Positions 35,214 to 45,846 of a stretch of DNA of 64,000 bases are shown in pieces. The notes under the pieces are model-generated. The model saw nothing but the letters and a program-made list of their open reading frames with translations. It did not search any database and was not told the origin of the DNA. The DNA lies in the NCBI GenBank assembly GCA_004794655.1, contig SMMW01000585.1:7749501-7813500 (forward strand), written 5' to 3'. A program made the position numbers and the translations under genes. Source of the DNA: Marisa cornuarietis (taxonomy: Eukaryota > Mollusca > Gastropoda > Architaenioglossa > Ampullariidae). Each line of letters begins with the position of its first letter. The stretch's first letter is position 1.

Positions 35214-37871
35214 ATGGTCAAGAATTCACCATGGATATGCTGCATGCTGTTGCTGACTTTTTTACTGTGTGGACATGTGTGCAGTCGTCAGTGTGATCAT
35301 CATCACTTCTGGGATCCTGTTGACCAGGCTTGTCAGCCATGTTCTCATTGTCCCAGAAACAAAATAATTCGCAGGCCATGTAACAAACTAAAAGACACTG
35401 TCTGTGGACCATTTCGTGAATTCAGCTTTTTCAATCATTTAGAAGAAACAGATTCCTCGTTTCCATCCGTCAAATATGATAATGACAATTTTAGTGGAAC
35501 GGACAGAGAAGGGCAGTCATTTTCATCAAAGAACTCTGGTCTTCCTAATGAACCAATGATTGAGAAGGATGATGGAGAGTACTGGAAAAATCTAGCATTT
35601 GCTCTAATTGGCGTTGTGTGCGTTCTTATATTTGTGGCAACGGTGGTGGTGTTGCTGGCTTGTCGTAAGCTACACGAAAACTCAACCTTTAAAAGACCAG
35701 AAGAAGAAGAAGGTATGCGTCATTTATTGCTAAAAAGGTTTTGGAGTAATTTTTATATCAGTGATATAGGTTCACAAAGGGTCAACACTTTTTGAGTCTT
35801 ATAAAATTGTTAAGGATTGTGTTTAATACAGATGCTTGCTAACGTTAATAATATTATGTGAACACCATTGCTACAATAATTGGTATAATTGTGCTTTAGT
35901 AGGGCCTGTGATGTCATAACACACAGCAGCAAACTGAAATTACAAATGCGATTTAGGAGGTTTGCAAATACTATGGCTTTAAAAGTTACATAAAGTAAGT
36001 GCTGGTGTTTAGAGCTAGGATTCTCTGCATGTGACATCTGTTTACAGGGCTGGCTGGCTTTCCACAATACAACCTTAGTTGCTGGCTCCCATAAAACACC
36101 TTATTCCCCCCCCCCCCCCACCTTAAAGCTAAGAAACGGGACCATGTCACACCTTGCCTTCATTTTTGGCACTGGCTACCCATCTGTTCAGTACAAACTG
36201 TGCTATGTCTTAATGTGCTATGTCTTCCCTGTTTCTCTGAATTTCTTTTCCTTTACATCCCAGCTAGACAACTTCACTTCTCATCTGATGACCGTCTCCT
36301 AACTATTCCTGTCACCAGAACAACATATGGTCACAGGATTTTTAGTTATTGTGCAGTGAAATAATGGAACTCTCTCCCTTTCCATATACACCACCTACCC
36401 GCTATTAAATCCTTTAAATGTGCACTGAAAATGCACCTCTTCCTTAAGCATTACTCCTAACACCAGTTCTTACAATGCGAGTCCTTTTTCACACCCTTCC
36501 CCCTTTTTCTGGTTATTGCTACTTCCCTGCTTGTCTTCTTTTTGCAAAATCATGATACTTTCAGTCATTGTTACTTGGATCCTCATTGCATTTTTTTGTA
36601 TTTGTCTTTATTCATCATCAGTACTGTTGTTTATCCTTCCATTGTTCATATGTTGGTTGGTTGTTCTTCTGTCCCTCGTATGTTGCCCATTGTCTCAGTT
36701 TGTTCTTCACCCTTATAGCACGATGAGCCATGTTCATGGCTTTGCTGGGAAAGCACAGGGAAGGCAATTTTCATTACTTTTATTGCAAAGCTCAGTCTGT
36801 CTCCTTTCCAAAAATAATAGGTTTCTTGGTCTAATGTTTTACCCGAAAGCAGCAATAATAAAAACAAACATCACCCACTGTCATCGTCACAGTCTTCAGT
36901 TATTAACTCTCTTGGTTTGAAAGGCCACGATCGTGGCTTTCCCGGGTAGCACGGGCAAGGCGATTTTCATTACTTTTTATTGCAAAGTTCAACTTTTCTC
37001 TTTTCCAAAAATGTCTAGGTTTCTTGGTCTATTGTTTGTCTCAGAGCAGCAATAATAAAAAAACAAACTTCACCACTGTCGTCTTCGCAGTCTTTAGTTA
37101 TAAACCAGTCATTGTAATGTTCATTTTTATCTCGAACCAAGAGGGTTAACCATTGTCTTTGTACATACTTATTTGCAGTGCTAAGAGGGTTAAGGGCTAA
37201 AAGCATACTCCTGAGGAGTGTGAGTATGCGTGATAAAAAGTTTGCATTGATTATTATTTTTAAATGGGATTAGGGTACAAGTAAGTAGACATTTTAAACT
37301 CAAAGCCTAACCTGGTCTTCACAGCACCACTCATTTCATGAAACCTAAGTCTATCCTCCAGCACTTATTTTGTATAACCGAGCCTTTGTATGTCATGGCT
37401 GTTGGATTAGCTGGTATGTTTTGTTGCCATGAATGGAATAATCTGGAAGTTGTAGAAAGTCCTTAATACTTAGGAAAATCTAAGAATTGTTAAATATTTA
37501 TTTATGATGTATTTTCAGATGATGATTCTGGATACGTTGTCATTCGTGCCATACGCCCAGGACCCACAAGCTACTGCCAAAGGCAGGCATCAATGTCTCA
37601 AGAGTTCTGTCCCTCTCCAGCTGCTAGTGCTCTTTTGACACCAAGCCAGTCCCAGGAGTATATAACCTCAAGCAGTGGGCACACACCGTATGATCTGCAT
37701 GTCAAGGGTGCTTACAGACCAAAACGCACACTTCTGAATTATGACGCTGATGATGTTTTTGAGTCAGAAGATAGTGCAGGCTCACGAACAAGTAGAAAGT
37801 TTCCACTACACCCCATACCTGAGACTGTCACAGACAACGAGAATCAAACATCCAGTGTACTCAGAATGTAG
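35214..37871 (+). CDS. TNF receptor superfamily member, Wengen-like, two coding exons
   Basis: Single-pass receptor for TNF-type ligands at the cell surface. Exons 35214-35712 and 37519-37871, joined in phase 1 across a GTATGC donor and a TTTTCAG acceptor, give 283 aa. Residues 1-25 are a signal peptide (WICCMLLLTFLLCGHVCS). Residues 27-67 are one cysteine-rich domain with the TNFR spacing: CDHHHFWDPVDQACQPCSHC, then PCNKLKDTVCGPF. A Ser/Asp-rich stalk follows, and residues 127-150 are the membrane helix. The cytoplasmic tail of about 130 aa is Ser-rich and has no death domain; an acidic PEEEED stretch just inside the membrane could be a TRAF-binding site (inference). A single CRD is typical of insect Wengen and Grindelwald and vertebrate Fn14/BCMA. 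The start ATG follows an acceptor 25 bp upstream. Confidence 0.82.
36120..36720 (+). mobile_element. CR1/L2-like LINE, 3' end fragment (copy B)
   Basis: Lies in the intron of the TNF receptor gene, same strand as the gene. Reads SSDDRLLTIPVTRTTYGHRI, then WNSLPFHIHHLPAIKSFKCA and LKMHLFLKHYS, the standard end of CR1/L2-type ORF2. It is followed by 3' untranslated sequence shared with copy A at 9,480-9,975 (reverse complement). A frame break separates the first two segments. Preceded by a C run at about 36,108-36,120. Confidence 0.68.
36727..37125. repeat. Tandem duplication, unit about 197 bp
   Basis: Two adjacent diverged copies, about 36,727-36,923 and 36,924-37,125. Both contain, in order, GTGGCTTT/ATGGCTTT, a GGCAATTTTCATTACTTT-type block, TTTCCAAAAAT, AGGTTTCTTGGTCTA, a GCAGCAATAATAAA block, CAAACATCACC-like sequence and CAGTCTT-AGTTAT. 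The second copy is bounded by TTAACTCTCTTGGTTTGA on the left and its inverse CGAACCAAGAGGGTTAAC at about 37,133, so a small inverted-repeat element may be involved. It lies in the TNF receptor intron. Confidence 0.7.
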
Positions 37872-40249
37872 TGGTTTTTGCTATTCCCCTTCTAGAAAGG
37901 AAAATGTTTATTACTGCAGAACTGAAGGAGTGGATCTATTAACTTATTTTAGTTTCTGTATTCCACTTTGTGGTTGGATTATCATTTCAGTAGCAGAGAA
38001 AGACACATACAAGCATGAAAATTTGAATTGCCTGAACTGTGCAGTTGTTTGATAAAAAGCCCTGCTGAAAATGTTATGCATACTTTACTCAGCTGAATTG
38101 TCAAGATGTCAAGATCATTGCTTGGCTTTCTAACAAAGAAATGAATGCTCGTCTTGTTGAGGTAAATTTGGCTCTCTCCTGTTGAAGAAGCTGCAAAGTT
38201 TAATATAAATGTTTCAGTTTTTTTTTTAAACTGGTGAGTTACTTTGCATCTTTCCAATATAAACTTATGGGGGATGATTTTGGAGAATAATTTGTTGTTC
38301 AAAACCCGATGAAACCTGTCTTCCAGATCCACAGGTAATGAGTGTTCAATAACTGTTTTTAAGAATGGAAAATTTCTTTCGCTCAGGGTGAAAGCAGGCT
38401 AGGATTATGAGACACAACTGAAGTTTCTGCCATTGTTAAATTGTCCAAGCAGCATTTGTAAACTTGGTTTACTTGAGAACTTCATTTGCCTCATGGTTTA
38501 ATACCATACAAGTTAAAAAAAATCTAAAGGCCAATGTAAAAGCTGTGTTCTGTTGTTTGGAATGCTTTCGATCACACTAAAAACATCAGCCATAAAACCA
38601 TTAGTCAAAGTATGTTGATCAGTAAGCTTACATCCTGCAAACATAATGGCTTTAGAATTGTGTTTCATGTGCTTAAAACAAAGTCACTTGAGCATGCTGC
38701 AAGGTTACAGCTGCCTATACTGTTAGTGTGTAGCTTAGCATGACTAATCATTTGCTGTTAATGCCTTATTTCGCATTATGTATGCAGTTGGTGTTTATTG
38801 AGAGTGAATGCATCTGAATTATGTCATTTACATCCTGTAAATATCTTGCATTGCATAAAATACTGGGTTTTTGGCATTTGCTTGCCATTGTACAGCTTTA
38901 ATGCTGTTCATGAACGCAGCACTGATTCTAATTTTAACTTCTGCTGGTAACTGCTTTACTACTTATTTATTGTGAAGATGACCAGTATCCAAGTTAATTA
39001 AAAAGATAAATGTAGCAGAAGAATTTTTTTTCTCCTTATAATCTGTTTCATCTCTGAAATCTCTCATCTGCTTCTAGTCTGTGGATGTAGTGGACTTATG
39101 AAGGTCCTGCAGCATTGTCATTTGCCTAATGGGAGACAAAATACTTCATTGTAATTTTCAACTTTAAAATATTTATAATATTTATGTCTGTGTCATTGCT
39201 GTTTTGTTTTGATATTCATGCTTCTGTGTACAGTTGACCATAAATTCTCTAGGTAAGCATTTCATGTCTCCAATGAATACATGCTTATACCTGCTCAAAG
39301 TCAAAAATGTCTTGCAGATTTTGATAATTCTTGTGTGCAGCTGTGTGTGTAAATCTTGATTACTATATCCCTGTTAACATGGTAGCTGCTCACACAGCAC
39401 CTTAAAATTAGCAGATCTAGTGCTAATGGTCATCTGAGTTTAGAAACAACAGTGTCAGTATCATTGATGTCTTCTAAGTTTTGGGAAAACTGGCACCTGC
39501 TGTTATACTTGATTAGATCATATACTGCGATCTTGCTTATTGCTCAGATTTTGCATTGCCGATGAGTGCAATTTACTGATTAGGTAGTAAAGATTTTATG
39601 ATAAAATTATGTTTTGTCTAGCATGATTTTCTATAAAATTTGAGAAATTTTCAAGAAATGAGGTCTATAAAGTCTTTGAGCATTTTGCATTGGTAGGATA
39701 GGGAACAGACAAAAGGAGAGGAACTTAGTTCTGCAGCATATGTGAAACCGCTTAGCTTCAAAACAGAAATGTATATGACACAATTTATAGTCATCTGCAT
39801 TTACTTTGTGTGAAACCGATTTTGAAAAGAATGGAGCTTTATCAGTATTTAAAAATTGCTTTCGTTTGATGACAATTATTAAAGAGAAAATATTTCTGGA
39901 ACTTTCAGTTAGCAGCTGCTTTTGTCTGTTTTCTGCTAGACATAAAGGAAAGGGTTGACTACACTGTAAGAAAGTGACCACCAATGATGTCAGGTGGTTT
40001 TCAAGAAATATGAACCTATTAGAACTGTCTTGTTGGTGCTTATGAGGGCTGAGGCTGCCAGGGTGTATTTCCTCATTCCTTTCTTGTTGACATGGCATCA
40101 CAGTGAGGTGGATGTTTAGACCTAGGTTGATCAATTATGTCACAGTCATGAACATGGCTTCTGACCGTGCACATCTGTGAAGAGCAGCAAGTAATATTTA
40201 CATCTTTTTGAATGTGAACGTTTATTAAGAACATAAGAAGTATTTCAGT
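37872..40249. other. 3' flank of the TNF receptor gene
   Basis: AT-rich sequence after the receptor stop codon with no recognisable exon, RNA gene or transposon. The first part is presumably the receptor's 3' untranslated region. No single polyadenylation signal stands out. The longest open frame (39,631-40,134 minus) has no domain. Confidence 0.45.
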
Positions 40250-41810
40250 TCATCCCAAAACTGGCAGAGGCTTTTTATGATGTAGGGGAGCTCTGGTGAA
40301 GTGGAGCCATGGTGAATTCATGCCACCAAAGCTGGTCTTAGGCCTGCCTGAGGTCCCCCAGTGAACAGCCTGTCCACCTTTTCTTCTATTTGCCACATCC
40401 TCAACAGCATTCAATGTAACCTTGGAGGACCGTCTTCGGCAAGATGTCATGTCATTCGACATGACCAAACCCCTTCAGTTTCTGCCATTTGAGGGTAGTC
40501 AGCAGAGCAGGGGATCCACTAAGCTGCGTACAAGGACGTTTGTCTTTTGTTCTCTGTAGGAGATCCAGAGGAGTCTCCTGAAGCATTTCATCTCAAACAC
40601 TTGGATCCATCATGCTTGTTCTGTTACAGAGGTCCATGTTTCACATCTGTACCACATGCTTGGCATGAGAGACTGAATTTGGTGTAGGAAGACAATGCTT
40701 CTGCTGTAGGAAGACAATGCTTCTGCTGTCCTAAATTTTGTTAAGCCTGAGAAGAATGTCCACAGCCACCATCTCTGGATATGGTCGCACCCAGGTACTT
40801 AAAGGACTGCACCTCCTCCAGTGGTTCCCTGTTCATTTAGATCTCTGCCATGCTAGATCTAATGGTGTTGACCATGACCTGACTTTTCTCTGTACTGATC
40901 TCCATCACATACCCACTCATGCTGGTGGCATGTTTGTCCGTAACTCACTGTTGCTGCCTGGTTTGAGATCAATGTTGTCAGCAAAGCAGAAGTTACCAAG
41001 TCTCTGATCGAGACAGAGGTCTAATGGTCCTGGAGTGTATTGCGCATGATCTTTTTTTCAGGTAGATGTTGAATAGCACTGGGCAAAGTGGGTATCGTTG
41101 TGGGAAACAGCTTACCCACTTGGTTATTGAAGAGTATCAAGCTCCTAGAGCCATTATACAGTGCCTTGGTGTGTACCAGACCTTCCTCCAGACTGAACAA
41201 GGGCAGTATGCTCCATGGTCCCTTGTGCCATACTTTATCAAATGCCTTCTCAAAGTGAATAAAGTTATGGTACAGATCTTTACCGTGTTAGAGGTGCTTT
41301 TTGATGAGGACTTGACTATCGAAGATCTGCTCAATAGTGCTCCTGTGAGCCTGGAACCTCAGCTAGAATCTCCTCTGTTACCTGTGTAAGGCAGTTTTGG
41401 ATCACCTTCAGCATAATTTTACAGAATAATTTCAATTAGGTGACTGATCAGGCTGATGATTCGATAGTTCTGACATTGCCTTACATTACCTTTCTTAGGC
41501 AGGAGTACGGTCAGTGACTGCGTCCGTTCTTGTGGCCACTGCTTGGTTGCCCAGATCTTGTGGCACAATGTGGCAAGAGCTTTCACTATCTCTTCTCCAC
41601 CACCACGCTTGGGGACATTCCTCCTTTCAGGCTCCGAATAGTCCATTAAACCTCCGCGTGTAGGACTTGGTTCTCTGGGTCGGGCTTCATTTGCTGGGCA
41701 TCATGGAGGATGTTTGTGTCTGTAATCAGCTGGTAGTTGTAAAGCTACTTGCAGTACTCCATCCAACAGTTTAGTACATCTTAGCCATCCGAGAGCAGGT
41801 GAGAAGTATT
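40250..41810 (-). mobile_element. RTE-like LINE remnant
   Basis: Minus-strand reading from about 41,810: the endonuclease-RT linker (LNCWMEYCK, LYNYQLITDTNILHDAQQ), then the start of the RT (GGGEEIVKALATLCHKIWAT, LPKKGNVRQCQNYRIISLIS). Decayed middle segments follow, and C-terminal sequence around 40,260-40,460 (TSCRRRSSKVTLNAVEDVAN). The order is right for an RTE-type ORF2, but stops and deletions are frequent. It includes a local 22-bp tandem duplication (tgtaggaagacaatgcttct, about 40,683-40,727). Probably the same family as 11,600-12,440. Confidence 0.7.
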
Positions 41811-42039
41811 TACCTGCTTCTTTTAAAAAAAAAAGTAGCCATGGAAGCATCATGCACGAAGGTAATACTGAAAATATTGTAATGATCAGGTGTTTTGTTG
41901 ACTACACTAACGTATGACCATTTCTGTATCGGTTTTGTGCAGCCTCTTGAGTACAAGAACATTTTGGTCACCATTGTTCAAGAAATGTGCCATACTGTTT
42001 GAGAACATACATACAAAGTATCAGAGTTTGCCCATCTAG

Positions 42040-42330
42040 AGTATGCCAATCAACTTGAAAAACTAAGACTGCCAAACCCATGTTTTCCAGACTATGGGAT
42101 GACTTTACTGAGTTGTATAAGAGGACCTATGATTCATACTGCATCGATGCTGAGTCTACTACCTCATAGTTCCAAACTGCACAGTCCAAGCTCTGAAATC
42201 TCATCTAGAGGTCCACAGATACTTCTTTGGGCTTTAGGTCATCAATCTCTGGAATAACCTGCCCAAGATAATGATCCAAGCCCCTTACTGATGGTTTTCA
42301 AAAAATGCTTGGACTAACATTTTGCAGATC
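42040..42330 (+). mobile_element. LINE reverse-transcriptase C-terminal fragment
   Basis: Plus-strand pieces LEKLRLPNPC, LYKRTYDSYCIDAES and VINLWNNLPK (the last across frameshifts) follow the common C-terminal layout of non-LTR reverse transcriptases: a 'RL..L.LP' block, a 'YK' block and a 'WN.LP' block. It is short and broken, so family is not assigned. Confidence 0.4.
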
Positions 42331-43574
42331 TTAGGTTTTCAGTTGACTTTCCTGTTTGTTTCAGTCATTTTCAAGATATCTAGGGTAGGAGAATGTTCAT
42401 TGTCACCAAACCTCAAAACCCCATGGCATACCTTTACCTGTACCTTTCAGATGGCAGGCAACTGCTGATAAAGTGCTGAATAAATTTACAGAAGGAACAA
42501 ACTTTAGGCAATCGTATTTTGTGCACTACAGGTGAAAACTGATTAAATCACAGTAATTTATTTTCACTGTGTTCCTTTGAGTAAGCATACAATGATTGTG
42601 TGTAGCACCTTTGTTGTCCATGCCCTCTTAAAAGCAAAAGTAAAAATTCCACTCACACCAAAAATAAATGGTTTGACATTTTTTAGTCCAGCATGATTAG
42701 TGGGCCAATGTTTGAGATTTGCTATCAAAACTAAATGTAATCTTATACAATTAACAGTATTTGTATCTTTTAGGTACTAGGTTCAGCTTATGAAAGCACA
42801 AAAAAAGAAACCAATCCAAAATTTCATATCCATTGCACTATGATGTAACAACATAAGCACAAAGGCAAAGTTAATGTTAACATCCTTCTTAAAAATTTGT
42901 TATATGTAGTACAATCTGTTATTTGTACAAATAGCAACTCTTCACTTGCAGCACATTTGTTCAAATATAACAGTTCAGTTTGTTACCCATCAAGCATCTG
43001 GAATAATGCAAAGAAGTTAACAAATTCCATGTTCCAAGTATCTTTTAAAGAGTATATACAAAATGTACACATGGCTGGCGAGTAAATGAGCAAAGTCCAG
43101 GATGGTGCTAAAATTACAACTTTCTGAGTTTCTTTCAGTACACATTAATGACAATTTCTTGGAATATTTGGGATGCATGTATGCACACAGGCTCTCTGGG
43201 TCTTTTATATTTGATGTGTTACAATTTTATCAACTTTCCTCCAATAAGCATGACAACAACCTTCATGATAATTTCCAATATTGGGTGTGGGGTGTCCTAA
43301 ACCTTTCCAAACATTAATTTCAGCACATTGATGTTTTCAGCTCACAACTCAAATCTTTACTAAATAATACAGAGGACATTATTAAGTGGTCTCTTTGACA
43401 AATAAAAAGCCTTTACAAATTTAGTTCTTATTCAACATATAAGACATAAAATGCTGAAATTGTACAATATCAAGAATGTCAAGATGGCTTTCTCTGCATC
43501 TCATGTTCTGCCACATATTGTTTGAAGTGTAAGGTAAAATTTGTTCTCAGTTAAGTATAGGTAATGTCCCAACC

Positions 43575-44125
43575 TTAAACCTAGTAGCCACGGACCTTCA
43601 TTCACTGGATAAGTGTCTCTCATTTGTTGCCTCTTTGCTCTATCATAGAAGTGACCAATCGTAACAAACCCTAACAATTACGAGGGCTTTCACTTCTGTT
43701 TTCTGTCAAAATGGTGGATCTTCCTAACATAAAAGAAATTTTATAAGTGAGGAATTAAGCCTTCTGTCATCAGAACCTTGCTAAAGAAGATTGACTGCAA
43801 AATAAACAGTATTTTCTGTAAAATGTATTGTTTTTTGAAATAGAAAACGCATTTAGATTTTTCAACAATTTTATGATATAAAAACATCGTCACAACAGAT
43901 GCTATTGACTTGTTTTACCACTAACAATTAAAAAAATCATTGTTTATGATTTTTTGGAAACAATTTTATAGATTGTTCTGTTACGAAAACAAAACATCTA
44001 CTTTAAGAATTTATTTAAGGTATGCAAACAAAGAACCGGAAACATGAGGCCTGTCTAACAAAAAGCCAAGACTTACACCGGACATAAACCTGAGTCACTT
44101 ATCCATTAATGAAGGTCTGTGCTAG
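43575..44125. mobile_element. Small inverted-repeat element (MITE), about 550 bp
   Basis: Left end CTAGTAGCCACGGACCTTCA (about 43,580) and right end, read in reverse, CTACTAGCACAGACCTTCAT match over about 35 bp, both continuing to GGATAAGTG. The interior is AT-rich, with no open frame of note. No target duplication is clear. Superfamily not assigned. Confidence 0.6.
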
Positions 44126-44679
44126 TAGCTATAATATGTATTGCACTATATTTCCTGTTCTGTTTACAGGTAACACGCTGTAACATGGTGTGTTCAAAGG
44201 CATAAAAGAAAAGTGGGTTAAGCTGATAATTGATATAATGTAATAAGACACCAAAGCATACACAGAAACCAGAAAAGACATACTTTGCATTCAGTAGTTC
44301 AAGGTGTACCATAAATACAAGTTGATGATAAAAAGAAAATTAGACTTCTCCGTTTTAGTATGGAAATGGAAGTACAACTAAGCAGATCATAACTACATTT
44401 TTCTGGTGAATTTTTGTTTTGATTAAGATTTTGTCCTTAAGCTCAAGTTCTGAACCAAACAGTAAACTGTGCATTATGTTCTTGGAATCAGCAGTCACTA
44501 TTGTTTACAAATATTATCTTGATAAAGAAAAATACTGGCAGCATGCAAAGAAAACATTATCATAATGCAGAAAAGTGAGAAAATAAATATTATAAAGATT
44601 GTAAAAAACCAGAAATGGGACATGAAGGCTCTACCGTTAAGTGTCACATAAATTATCACAACTCTAATGCATGAAATCA

Positions 44680-44975
44680 CAAAAGACCTTCCCAATCCAG
44701 CCCATAAATTCCTTTAGTACATACTAAGACTTTCCAACTCCTGCCATTAATTACCATAACACACATTACCATAACACACTTTCCAAGCCTAGCTCAAAAG
44801 GAATCTTAGTATATCCAAAGACCTTCCAAGTCCAGTCCACGAATTGCATTAGCCCATACTAAGTCCAGCCCATTAATCAGCTACACACTCAGACATTCCA
44901 AATCTAGCTCATAACACATTTCAGCATGTCTTAAGACCTTCCAAGTCCAGTCCACAAATCCCCTTCAAAAGTCTA
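44680..44975. repeat. Irregular minisatellite
   Basis: A motif like AAGACCTTCCAAGTCCAGTC followed by CA(C/T)AAATT recurs, intact or degraded, at about 44,682, 44,727, 44,819 and 44,935, with shorter related pieces between (CTAAGTCCAGCCCATTAATC). Spacing varies from about 45 to 115 bp. Confidence 0.6.
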
Positions 44976-45186
44976 TCCCATAAATCACAAAAATGGCAAG
45001 ATGAAAATAAAAATGATCTGCAACCATGATCCCACAAGAAATAATCTTGCAATATTAAACATATTTTGTATACTATATGCCTAAGAATAACTTGTGGAAA
45101 GGCACCTTTGCACACTTTAGGAAATTCTCCTACACCTGTCTTCTCCCTTTCAGTCTGCATCCAGTGCCAAATCTCCAAAAAAAACA

Positions 45187-45665
45187 TGAATCCCCGACAC
45201 TTAATCCCCTAGTCTTTTAACCCCCACACACTTAATCCTCAAAATAAAACTCAAAAAATTATGAATTGAATGAAAAATTTAATTCAAATACAAATAATTA
45301 TTTTCATGTAAATATCAAAAAAGTTTGACAATTAAAATAATACTTAACTTCAACATCTATAACATTAAAGTTCATGTGAGCTATTAAAGTCAATGTTCTT
45401 CAACAATATTATATGAAAAGTGTTGTTAATCAATATGACAGGTAAGCTAATGATCGGAGGTACAGAAGACGATGCCATTGCCTCATATCGCTGTACAATG
45501 GGCGATTGTTACGTCTCATTAGAGTTTCCTTGCGACACTTTTCTCTTACGGTTTTATTTCAAGTTCACAAAATAGCAGTTTTGAGTGTTGTGTTGCAATT
45601 TGGGGGCATTTTTGAGGATTAAGTGGCTAGGGATTAAATGCCAAGGGGATTAAGTGTCCGGTCAC
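45187..45665. mobile_element. Inverted-repeat element (MITE), about 480 bp
   Basis: The left end (CCCGACACTTAATCCCC...CACTTAATCCTCAAAA) and the right end, read in reverse (CCGGACACTTAATCCCC...CACTTAATCCTCAAAA), match over about 55 bp. Each arm itself repeats CACTTAATCC. The interior has no coding sequence. It lies just downstream of the CCDC91 stop codon. No unambiguous target duplication; CCAAAAAA(A)ACAT occurs near both sides. Confidence 0.7.
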
Positions 45666-45846
45666 CAAAAAACATATAGAAATGTGTTAAATTCTATATG
45701 GCAAACTATTTCTCTCACTGGTTTGGTCTTCCAGGAACACTCCATCTGTCACATGGTCCTACAGTACCCTGGAGTTAAGTATAAAAAGAGTGCCCATTTC
45801 TAATAGGGAAAAGTGACGCCCAGTCTGAGAAAGTTTTGGTGCTTGT

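Noticed and set aside
36043..36060. CATCTGTTTACAG also present at the window's right end
   Set aside because: A 13-base match between two places in 64 kb is expected by chance.
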